From Dysidea avara (lineage: Eukaryota; Porifera; Demospongiae; Dictyoceratida; Dysideidae), in contig NC_089277.1 in assembly GCF_963678975.1 (NCBI RefSeq), forward strand, positions 17,932,757 to 17,996,756: 64,000 nucleotides of DNA, in the 5' to 3' direction. This document shows positions 48,201-57,002 of this stretch, in pieces. The notes beneath the pieces are model-generated. The model was given only the letters and a program-made list of their open reading frames with translations. It had not been told where the DNA came from and searched no databases. Position numbers and translations under genes: made by a program. Every line of letters begins with the position of its first letter. Position 1 is the stretch's first letter.

Positions 48201-51098
48201 TTTATGCCCAATACCGTGGAGTCTGGTTGTTGGGCGCATCCGCTCTGAAAAAGATTATTACAGGGTTTTCAGCACTTCTTGCAATTTCATACAAAATATA
48301 TGCGTAGTGTGAATTTGTGCATACGCATGATTTATCTGGCACCACAATGGTGATGGATACTTATATCAAGTCTCAGACTGCTGTACATGTGATAAATTTC
48401 TTTAACAATGATGGTAGCATATTTTGAGAATAACTAAATAATTATAACAAACATGCATGCGCAGCCACACTATGCAGTTTGCACAAAATTGAAAAGAAGT
48501 GCTGAAAAACCTGTACAATTGACATAATATTTATTAAGTGCATGAACCCTAAGTGCAAATTAAGCACACACTATTTTGCCTGGTAAACATAGTGAAATCT
48601 ACACTATTGTTGGCCTTGTACCACAAGCCTCGCACAGTTGACAAACCTCTAGCTGAGAAAATAATTCATTACAAATCTTGCAGCTCTTCTTTAAACCATT
48701 TCTAGTTTCAAAATGTTGAGTTCAGTAGAATGGTGGAACAAATAGGATGGCCAGTGAAGTAGTGAAGCATAGGAACTTGGAGCTTGTACCATCAGTATGA
48801 TACAGTCAACCAATGAACTTGTATTTTTTGACAAGTGGTAAGATTTAATGAATAAGGATTTTTTACATGGGCTACTAAATACAGCAGTAGTGTTAGTAAA
48901 TCTAAATTGCACTCCTAAACAAATGGGCTTAGGACAACTGGTTAGTATAAAGAACATGTGTCTAGAATGTGCTACATGTGTCTGTTCTCTGTGGAAGGAG
49001 GGGCTGATAGTCATAACCTGACAGAGTAATATCATCACATTAAGTTTGAAGGTAACAAGAAGATACACATACGTATGTACGAAAACTGCAATTAACACTT
49101 GTTCTGTTACTAACACAATGTCGTTATTCATCATAATACATGTACAAGGGGTATGAACAATTCAACTTACTACAACTGGTATTTGAAATAGCAAGCGTAC
49201 TGTCATTGCTGAAGTAGTATGTCTCAGGAACAGAACAATTAAAATTATCTATAATCTTTCTAAAAACAGGATATCTGTTGGGATCTACTACTATTTCTAG
49301 ATTACGTCCCTGAAAGCAATACTGATATGCCGCCTGTATTTCTGGACATCTATCAAGACAGATTGGTAGTAGTTCTGAAGTTTTTGTATTACAAGGAGGA
49401 AACTCAAAGAAGCATAGGAAGGCTCCAAGAAATGATTGACATGGTGCATCTGCAACAAGTTCAAAAGCAAGTCTGATGTCTTGAAATTGAGATGAAATAA
49501 ATATATTTAAGGTATCTTCAGCATGATACTCCTCCAATAGCACATCATAACAACTGCTATCATTTTGAGTTTGTACGCACCTGTAACAGTTTCACTAAAT
49601 TACCAAAGTAAACACAACTCTGCAAAGGAAGTAAGGGCAATTTGCGAACTCTGATACACACTTTGATGGGTAACTGGTTGAGACTCATGCATGTTAGGGT
49701 ACAATTTAGAATAAAGTGAATCTATTCCAAACAGCCAAGCTATGTATATAGTCTGAAAAAGATGTGACATCAAAGGTGCTGGCCAAGAAATGGCCACAAT
49801 GGTGTCAATCAATTTGTTGCATTACAAATTAATTGACATTATAATATCATTGTAGCCATTTCTTGGCCACCACCTTTGGTATCACGTGTTTTTCATACTA
49901 GCGTGTTTCTTAAAGGCTGCATGCACCATTTTCACAGCTTGGCTGTTTTAGATTAAATGTCATTATTTATATATGTATGCAAGCACCAATATCATGCCAA
50001 CAAATGTTGAGCGTAGCAGACTAGCAAAGCATCACAGCATATAATCCTAGGGACCACTTTAAAGATTTCAATATATACACATTGCATTGTTGCGTTATAT
50101 TACTGTAGGTATACTTTAACAGAGCAGTCACTCATTTACAACAGTCAAATCCAATAATCCTAGTCAGTTTTATGTAAGTGTTATACTGAAAGGATATTTT
50201 GAGCATAATAGACTTGATTTTAGATCTCAAAAACACAACATGAGTAGAATGAGAAGATTGTAAACACCATGAAAAGTCTTTCAGGAGCTTATAATCTCCA
50301 TGCAGCACACAGTTATAAATTGCAACCATTCAGTTAGATAATAAGTTACATAATAAGTTACATGTACACCAGAGGAAAAAATAATGCCATATACATAATT
50401 ATGTGATAAGGCCCGGGAAAACTGGACATATAACTAGGCACATAAAATCTACTCATTTTTTGAAACTCATAACGTTATGTTACACTATGCTATGACATTG
50501 CTATTTTCAGCCATTATTGAATATTAATTTGGCATTGTAAGTAAGTTGTAACACAAGTTACAGAGAACAGATATTCTGTATAGGTAATTAAATATGATGT
50601 GCTATGTGATGGACATATATAGTTTGTGCCGACATGCCCAGTTTTGCAAAGGCCCAGTCACACATACGCAAAAACTTACTGCAATATGTGTCAGAAATAG
50701 CTAGCATTCTATCACCATTGACATAGTAAGACCGAGGAAGAGTACAATTGAAATTCTCTAAAATAGGACCTAAAGAAGGATATAGTGTAGGGTCTATCCT
50801 TGATATGTCAATTCTTTCTGAGCAGTAGTCAAAAGCTGCTTGGATTTCTGGACATCTCTCAAGGCATATTGGCAGCAGCTCAGATTTACGATCCTCAGAA
50901 AAACCACATGGCTGAAACTCATAAAAACAAAGAACTGTATCAAAGAATGACTGGCACACTGGGCTGTCTTGTGTAAATAAATTAAATATTACTCTGACAT
51001 CTTCAAAATCAGATCGACCAATAAATACGGCAGATTCAGCATAGTACTCCTCCAGCAGTATGTCATAACATCTGTTAATATTTTGAAATCGTTCACAC
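41597..51098 (-). CDS. Locus E: Frizzled-CRD single-pass membrane protein (composite model; 5' end unresolved)
   Basis: Minus-strand exons in order: FZ exon 1 (51098-50680), FZ exon 2 (49580-49171), stalk (45954-45916), two possible Cys-containing exons (45545-45509, 45452-45331), stalk mini-exon (44964-44944), transmembrane exon (44890-44794), juxtamembrane exon (43208-43130), tail exon with stop (42238-41597). From FZ exon 2 onward all phases fit, giving about 428 residues without and 481 with the optional exons. The two FZ exons have the same phases (2 in, 1 out) and cannot be joined directly in frame. They are therefore alternatives, are separated by an unseen exon, or belong to two genes. 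Family knowledge: Frizzled CRDs bind Wnt ligands or lipids. Here one short hydrophobic segment replaces the seven-helix body of true Frizzleds, and I see no kinase domain, so it is not an ROR-type receptor. Confidence 0.55.
43130..43208 (-). CDS. Locus E juxtamembrane exon
   Basis: 79 nt, acceptor TTGTTTAG|A, donor CTG|GTAAGT, phase 2 to 0. Encodes a charged, probably helical segment (KLKMHRATRDLINEEKLKKL) directly after the membrane. Confidence 0.65.
43341..44189. mobile_element. Probable hAT-like element
   Basis: CAGGGGCAGATCTAGG at the left and GGATCCGTCCCTG at the right are imperfect inverse ends with G/C runs inside both. No convincing target duplication. Contains a CTATTAGAGTA motif pair. 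Confidence 0.45.
44221..44332. repeat. 16-bp tandem repeat, 7 units
   Basis: Units of the form GAGAAARGTTTGGYRG. Confidence 0.85.
44685..44770. repeat. (CA)n-rich microsatellite
   Basis: Imperfect CA/CACTA run in a locus E intron, close to the transmembrane-exon donor. Confidence 0.9.
44794..44890 (-). CDS. Locus E transmembrane exon
   Basis: Acceptor TTACAG|GT, donor AG|GTAAAA, phase 1 to 2. A Ser-rich start leads into a 25-residue hydrophobic helix beginning VIITTVVAVIVAV and ending FGFFAYF, then KLKR as a basic stop-transfer. That orientation gives type I topology (extracellular N-terminus). A (CA)n microsatellite lies just inside the downstream intron. Confidence 0.75.
44944..44964 (-). 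CDS. Locus E stalk mini-exon (21 nt, Ser-rich)
   Basis: Acceptor TAACAG|GTT, donor AACA|GTAAGT, phase 1 to 1. Encodes SSSSDN and could be skipped without changing frame. Confidence 0.5.
45331..45452 (-). CDS. Possible locus E exon with three Cys (122 nt)
   Basis: Acceptor CTTTATAG|C, donor GTAG|GTAAAA, phase 2 to 1, 40 open codons with Cys in SSCVSPE, SECYIF and SLCPIS. With the preceding 37-nt exon it would insert 53 residues into the extracellular stalk. The domain is not recognised. Confidence 0.35.
45509..45545 (-). CDS. Possible locus E exon (37 nt)
   Basis: Strong acceptor TTTTGCAG|TC and donor CT|GTGAGT, phase 1 to 2, open in the needed frame (DLCYVVQAFLQ). Its out-phase fits the next candidate exon exactly. 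No homology is recognised, so this rests on splice signals and phase. Confidence 0.35.
45916..45954 (-). CDS. Locus E stalk exon, Thr/Pro-rich
   Basis: 39 nt, acceptor TTTTCCAG|TT, donor ACAG|GTCAGT, phase 1 to 1, encoding PTENITSTPTPT with one sequon (NIT). An earlier acceptor at 46026-46025 would extend the exon to 46024 (phase 0) and add a hydrophobic stretch ending CMLSSA that resembles a signal peptide. Which acceptor is used cannot be told from sequence. Confidence 0.5.
46066..46364. mobile_element. hAT-like MITE, family M1, 299 bp
   Basis: TIR CAGKGGCGGATACAG at both ends and TATGTACA on both sides (46058-46065, 46365-46372). Interior alignable to 17387-17779. Confidence 0.82.
47165..47478. 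repeat. Near-perfect inverted repeat, ~146-bp arms, 22-bp loop
   Basis: Arms 47165-47310 and 47333-47478 differ at only a few positions (for example near ACACTTGCTAGC). No ORF spans it. Lies in the intron between FZ exon 2 and the stalk exon. Confidence 0.85.
48962..49017 (-). CDS. Possible alternative terminal exon for FZ exon 2
   Basis: A good acceptor (TTACTCTGTCAG|GT) sits 153 bp downstream of the FZ exon 2 donor. In the required phase it encodes YDYQPLLPQRTDTCSTF and then TAG. If used, it would make a short secreted CRD protein instead of a membrane one. Evidence is splice signal and phase only. Confidence 0.25.
49171..49580 (-). CDS. Frizzled-type cysteine-rich domain, exon 2
   Basis: 410 nt, acceptor TTACAG|GTG, donor TGTA|GTAAGT, phase 2 to 1. 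136 codons with the same ten-cysteine pattern: SSCYDVLLEEYH, PCQSF, LCFFEFPPC, LLPICLDRCPEIQAAYQYC, DNFNC and a final C. About half identical to FZ exon 1, so the pair arose by local duplication. Contains N-glycosylation sequons near the end (FNCS, SNDS, NTSC). Confidence 0.75.
49719..49957. mobile_element. Foldback element F1, diverged copy
   Basis: AAACAGCCAAGC at the left, GCTTGGCTGTTT at the right and the GCCATTTCTTGGCC block inside. Confidence 0.65.
50680..51098 (-). CDS. Frizzled-type cysteine-rich domain, exon 1
   Basis: 419 nt, acceptor ATACAG|GTG, donor TGCA|GTAAGT, phase 2 to 1. The 139 complete codons contain ten cysteines in Frizzled-CRD spacing: C..C near the start (INRCYDILLEEYY), VCQSFF, LCFYEFQPC, LLPICLERCPEIQAAFDYC, ENFNC and a last C just before the donor. 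The FLC..Y.P-C and C...C.......C core is diagnostic. The domain is secreted or extracellular, so a signal peptide must come from an upstream exon not securely found. Confidence 0.75.
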
Positions 51099-51537
51099 CT
51101 GTATAATAAGTTGTTAATGTAATACTGCTGTGAGTACTGATAAAACACAAGAAACTAGTTTATTTAGTAATAAAGTGTGTTTAAATTCTCATAATGAAAT
51201 AAATTGTTCAGTGTTGATAAAAAAATTCCAAACCAATGAACAGAAACAGTAATTGTGCCATAATTTGTTTTATTTAATTTTTTGTGGAAAACATTTTTGA
51301 TGATTTGAAATTTATTTTACAATACTTGATAGCTATAAAACACAAGCTATTGCTATGTTTTTCATGACAACAAGTGATGAGTGTTTCTACAAGTGGAATA
51401 GTTATTGACAATAAACGTCTCCCATCTAGCTAGCTAGCTACCATGTGACTGCTCTATTAGAGCATTTGGATCTATTAATTGCAAATTTTGTGCAGTGGTA
51501 TACAAAATACAATTTTGATACTAGAAGTCTCTTAGAA

Positions 51538-51593
51538 CTAAATATAGTAGCTAAGGCTAAATATAGTAGCTAAGGCTAAATATAGTAGCTAAG
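51538..51593. repeat. 19-bp tandem repeat, 3 units
   Basis: CTAAATATAGTAGCTAAGG repeated. Confidence 0.9.
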
Positions 51594-52609
51594 TGACACA
51601 AGTAAACATTGAAGGCAAAGACATTACTTGTAGCTATATTTCTACTAGTGTAAAAAAATTTTCAAGTAAATAAATTTCATGCAATTTTTACATACTGCTA
51701 CGGCTATTGAATTAAGCACACTCACTTAGTATATATTTTCGCAAGTAGTTGAAATCATTGCTGCAAGCTCATGCTACGTAGAATTGAGGCAGAAAATTCT
51801 CCAAACCAATCAGAAGTGTCGCAGTACACTTGGGCACATGCCTACCAAATACCACTGCCTGTAATAATCATAGGTGCACATGACTCACTATTTCCTTGAC
51901 TGAAATAAAACATTTTACTGAGTATTGATATCCAAATTAGCAAGATTAATGATCTCTTAGAAGCTCCTAGCTGTTCTCCAAACATTATAACCTAACAACC
52001 AGGTACAAAGTTTACCGTCAATGAAGAAGAGCAAACTATGTTATCCAATAGTCAGTGGTATGATTATTAAAAGAGAATGTACTGCTGTAAGAAAATGAGT
52101 TGAAGGAACACCACAAAAATTTTTTGAGATAGCAGAAACTCCAAGATTAGACTTAGTAATGCTTCACTGGATTTGATATCCAGTATGTATTTGTGATGAA
52201 TCAATAATACAGAAATAGCTGATATTTAAAACTATTTGAAATTATATTTTTGAGGTACCTACGAGGATAAAATGATCAACATGGCTGCATGGCACTCTAT
52301 ACAATCTGCTTTGTAACAATCTTATATTTGTAGCTACCAATGGCTGACCACAAAGTGCTTTGGTGTAATATATAACACACCCATGAAGTTTGTATCTGCT
52401 TTGTAAACACACTGCCTAAGGCTGCACACCTTGGGTAGAGTGTTTATATATAAATCTGAACATCATAAAATTAGTCAATGGCTAGCTAGCTACAATAAAA
52501 CAAATTTAGCCTAATTTAAGTTCTGCCCCCCGTCAATTTCTGAAAAACTCGGATTGCTCACCTGAATTTATTTTCTATAATATATAGTATATAGTTGCTT
52601 TGTGCTATA

Positions 52610-52920
52610 CCGTAAATCAGGAAATTTTCATTCGAGATAATTTAGTTATAAAATAAATTTGATGTGTTATATTTTCACGGACAGCCCAAACCACAAAAAC
52701 ACTTTACCAGTGAATTTTTCTGTACAACAAATAATTAAACATGGAGCTATTCTTGATGCTGTTATTTGTGGTCAGCACACTGTCGGGTTCAGAAGCTACC
52801 ATAGTAGTTGCCTACGTATTTCGTGTGCCAGAAATGAGTGTACAAGATACGTATGATAAAAGTTTATCAAGGTACGACGACAATGTTATACAGGTACAGG
52901 CTGTTGTATGATGAATGTGC
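52610..52920. repeat. Second copy of the 1320-1650 repeat
   Basis: See 1320-1650. An open frame from 52741 on the plus strand starts with a hydrophobic leader but overlaps this repeat. Confidence 0.5.
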
Positions 52921-54074
52921 AATTGTGATGGCTGTGATGCAGCTATAGGTCAGCCTCAACCACTAGACACTATACTGCAGCTACAGTGGTATGCAAACAT
53001 ATTCACATGGAAGGAATAATAAAGCTATAAATCAGTATTACTGAGTACCTGTGTCCAAAAATGACAATGCTGTCTTGGTGTATAGCTAATAGATTGGAGT
53101 TTAGTTTCACATGAACAAGTGCATGGTATACCGACATTGACTAATCCCAGTCATCATTCTTCCCATTCAGGTGTGTAATAAAAGTGGTGGATATTCATTG
53201 CCAGTAATACAAGTAGTATTTGTTTGTTGATGATAAATTTATTCATTACCTTTACTTCCTATGTTGGTGTATGTCAAGCTACATACACAGTGTATGGTTT
53301 TTTAATACCTCTGAACAGATTATTAAAACCCAAGCCATGTGGCTGATGAGTGGTGCGTATACAAGCTACAACCATTTGTAAACTACACTAGGTTACAACT
53401 GCATTGTATAACGCCACTCTGTACTGCAAAACCTACAGTAAGTCGTCTGTTTTATCCGTACAAGTAAACAGAATGAAAGGGTCTATAAATAGGTGGTACT
53501 TACAACTTATGTATAGTGACAAAAAAAATTGGACAGTGTTTGACTACTCAGACACATAAACGCTGCCAAAAACTTCACCTACAAACATGATTTTAGAACC
53601 TACCAATAAAGACACAATAAGATCACCAATCACTGCATATTATTTTAATCAGTGGTCCCAGTGCCATTCAACAATTAATAGAATGGTTCCAAAAGCTTCT
53701 GAAAATCCATATCACTAATAGTTACACTTAATCAAAAAAGTGATGTCACATTGGAGCCTGTACCATAGTAATGCCATACAAGAAACCAAAAATTGAATTG
53801 TGTACTTCTGTCATGGCTACATATGTAGACCAAACATTACAACCAATAACCCACTAAAGTGCAATATTCACATGGCTTCACTATAACTACCTAACCAAAC
53901 TATGCATAAATGAAATACTCACTTAGCATGATGATCATCATACTAGGAGTCATATCATCATACAATTTATAGTGCTGCGTAGCTTAGCACCTATATGTAC
54001 CAGACTCTTGCCTATGAACTGAGACACGACCTGTATGTGACATTTATACAGTACTGCTGTGTGATGCTCATGAT

Positions 54075-54408
54075 TAGGCTGGGGGATAGTATGAACATAT
54101 TGGAATATTGGGATAGTATCGCTATCGTGTATCGCCTATCATTTGAAAGATTACTATTGGACAGTAATTAAAATGTAAAAATATGCAAATATTCATGCAA
54201 AGCACCTGTAAAAATAAAATTTGGGAACAAAAATCAGTCTAAAAAGGCTGTTTAGTCTCTTAGTCAAAACATATCCATAAGTACATCCCTCCTTGCATAT
54301 CTCTGTGAAGGTAATAAGTAGGTTTTCACTACTGTTATACCATCGTCTATCGTGAACAGTGTCTTACTATCATTCGGACATTGAAAATTTTACTATCACC
54401 CAGCCCTA
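54075..54408. mobile_element. MITE with TIR TAGGSCTGGGNGATAGTA-like ends, 334 bp, 8-bp duplication
   Basis: CTCATGAT flanks both sides (54067-54074, 54409-54416). Ends GGCTGGGGGATAGTA and TACTATCACCCAGCC are inverse copies. 8-bp duplication and end sequence fit a hAT-type element. Confidence 0.8.
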
Positions 54409-55542
54409 CTCATGATATAATGTCTATCACTGTCCACATGATCACCTCTTTTAATTTTATGTTATGACTTAACTGTGTATGCAAACAAGACGGCAGTAGC
54501 TATCTTAGCAAGCTTTGTCCCTACAATACTATGCACTCACCTATATAATTATTTACATTATTTTTATAAAAATAATATCTAGATGTTTTAGTAGAACTGT
54601 CAAGAAATACTGATACACGCCAATGAAACCCTCAGAATAATGTTGATGTTGAAAGTATTATATTTGAGCATTGATGATAATAGAATATTCTTAAAGCATG
54701 ATTGGCCATAGCCTAGGCCTACCGAATAGAGTTTGACCAAAACTACCAAAATATGTAAATCTGCTACTGCTAGTTATTCAAACTCCAGGAATCTCTATCT
54801 CACACCATGACAGATTTTTGATGGTTGCATTATGCTTCATGTTGGTGTCTCATGTCTGTAACTTTTGGTTTCTCAATGAAAAGATTAACTGAGCAATCTG
54901 TGATATCAGGAAATGGAATGGTGTTTAATACTTACTGGAAAAGCAATGCGTAAATTGTGGAAGTGAAATGTTATAGTACATTATTTACATACACCTAGTG
55001 TTTATAGGCATATAGCAACTACAAAAAGACCAAGTGTTCTGTGATAATTTACTACCACCACATGTGAGCTACAGCATGTGACTATCTGCCATCAACCGGA
55101 GCTGCAAGGTGACAACTTATCATGATTAAGAATAGTAAGTAATGGTTCTTTAATTTGGTATGCGATTAATAATATGCACTTCATGTCAGCTAGGTTGTTT
55201 TTGAGTGTCATTAATTTCTTGTATATTATGCATAACATGGATGGTATGGGGTGGCACGTCTCCCAATGGTTGAACACTGGCTACACCTCTGACTTGACTC
55301 AGTAATGGTGACAATTTATCAGCAAACCAAATGCTTCAAGCGGACTGACTCACTAAAAAAATTTATACGGGACAGAAATGATGAATGAGATACCACGCAG
55401 GTCATAAAAATATAAATTAGGTTTTCCTGCTACTATTAGCAATTTTGCAGTTTTCCCTTTAGTGTATACCACCCACTTGATGTAACACTTAAGATGTTAA
55501 TGAAATGTTGTAGGGTATTTTGTATTAGGTTACATAGTGCTC

Positions 55543-55601
55543 TGTGTGCGTTGTGTGTGTGTGTGCATGCATGCATTTGTGTGTGTGTGTGCATGCATGC
55601 A

Positions 55602-55672
<71 letters not shown>

Positions 55673-55805
55673 ATGCATGCATGCGTGCGTGTGTGCGTTT
55701 GTGAGTATATGTATGCATGCATTTGTGTGTGTGTGTATGTGTGTCAGTGTGTGTGCTTGTGCGTTGTGTGCGTTGTGTGTGTGTGCATTGTGTGTGTGTG
55801 CATGT
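55543..55805. repeat. (GT)n microsatellite with GCATGCAT interruptions
   Basis: Long GT run at 55600-55668 and shorter runs either side. Every open frame here is a product of the repeat. Confidence 0.95.
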
Positions 55806-55869
55806 GTGCGGGCAGAAAAGTTTTACAGATCCAACCATGGAGTCTATCAAGTTACTTTCGCCGTCTGTT

Positions 55870-56811
55870 GTCTTCACTTAGTCTCACGTAGCCAGACCCT
55901 ATTCTCTGCATCGATTGGAAATTATAAGTGCTTGCTTCGAAAGGGACTCCTGTGGGACTCTACAATAGAAAAGTTCTGCAGGCAAAACACCTCTGGGTAG
56001 GTGAGCGTTGATTGGTCCTAAACCACTTTCAAAAGAAGTGTTTATGACCACAGTTGGCTTCATCTTCAGCTATAGGCAAGGCTTCAGCCTGTTCAAACTC
56101 TACAACCAAGGTAAAAGTTATTAAATGTGCTAGCAATGAGCGTAATCATGTTTGAGATAGCTATATCACATGAATATACTGAGTCACGCATCCAGATAAC
56201 AGGCTCGTACCAGTTAATACACTACTACTTTCACCTTGACTTATACCAGCTACATCTGCCATTTTCTCTGCGAGCTGTCTGGAGGCGAGACTGATCAGCT
56301 CAGTGAGCTCACACATCAGGCATGATTATGCTCATTACAAGCAAATTTTATATTACCTTGGTTTTAGAATTGAGCAGGCTGAAGCCTTGCCTATTATTAT
56401 TATTATTAGCATAATGGAAACACGTACAAGAGTACAATAAAATGTTATTAGGCTGTAAGCCTTTGTTCATATCCATGGCCTGTACAGTCCCAGTACTTGT
56501 CAAACTTTGCCTTGAAGGATGCAACAGTTTTTGTGGAAACTATTTCATTAGGTAGATCGTTCCAATGATTGATAACTGCCTATAGCTGAGGATGAAGCCC
56601 AACTGTGGTCATCCACACCTCTTCTGAAAGTGGTTTAGGGCAAATCAACGCTCACCTACCCAGAGATGGTTTGCCTGCAGAACTTTTCTATTATAGAGTC
56701 CCCAGACCCTTTCAGAGCAGGCGCTTATAATTTCCAATCGATAAGTGTCGTGCGGAGAGAGAACTGAGAAGACTAGTCTGGCTACGCGAGACTAGTCTTC
56801 ACTATCAAACT
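55870..56811. mobile_element. Large inverted-repeat element with nested LINE fragment
   Basis: Outer arms (55870-56110 and 56355-56400 plus 56580-56811) are diverged inverse copies: GTAGCCAGAC near the left and GTCTGGCTAC near the right, and CCTGCAGAACTTTTCTAT pairs with ATAGAAAAGTTCTGCAGG. The right arm is split by a LINE fragment at 56420-56590. Confidence 0.65.
56420..56590 (-). mobile_element. LINE reverse-transcriptase C-terminal fragment
   Basis: The minus strand reads VINHWNDLPNEIVSTKT then FKAKFDKYW and a stop, the end of a non-LTR ORF2. Confidence 0.7.
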
Positions 56812-56948
56812 TCACTAGCTATATCTCAGTCAGCTATATCATGTATATTGTGTAGAGAGTACGCAAATCTGCCCTTAGTCCAACATAATATCGCTATCAT
56901 AGTGATTTCTAGTAACATACTAGTACAATATTGCTAGAGCTGACTCAC

Positions 56949-57002
56949 CGTTGTTGTTTTGAGCAAGTAACAAAACAGCAAATCAAGCAACAAATCATCC
57001 AT
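56949..57002 (-). CDS. Possible signal-peptide first exon upstream of locus E
   Basis: ATG at 57002 opens MDDLLLDLLFCYLLKTTT, a hydrophobic leader, followed by a consensus donor ACG|GTGAGT (phase 0). It lies 5.9 kb upstream of FZ exon 1 on the same strand. It needs an intermediate exon (phase 0 to 2) to reach either FZ exon, and I did not find one. It could belong to another transcript. Confidence 0.3.

Larger units (their letters stand above)
51099..56948. other. Upstream region of FZ exon 1
   Basis: No secure exon. Repeats at 51538, 52610, 54075, 55543 and 55870. A missing signal-peptide or linking exon for locus E should be sought here. Confidence 0.5.

Noticed and set aside
48691..49134. 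147-codon open frame after FZ exon 2
   Set aside because: Not in the phase left by the CRD exon, no domain, and it crosses better splice signals. Only the 49017-48962 part in another frame was kept as a candidate.
52741..52911. Plus-strand frame starting MELFLMLLFVVSTLSGSEA, like a signal peptide, with a CAG|GTACAG donor
   Set aside because: It overlaps a dispersed repeat that also occurs at 1320-1650, where the frame is not kept, and no following exon was found on that strand.
55494..56000. Long frames of alternating Cys/Val or Thr/His on both strands
   Set aside because: Translation of the GT/CA microsatellite; the same applies to 41362-41755 and 44658-44918.
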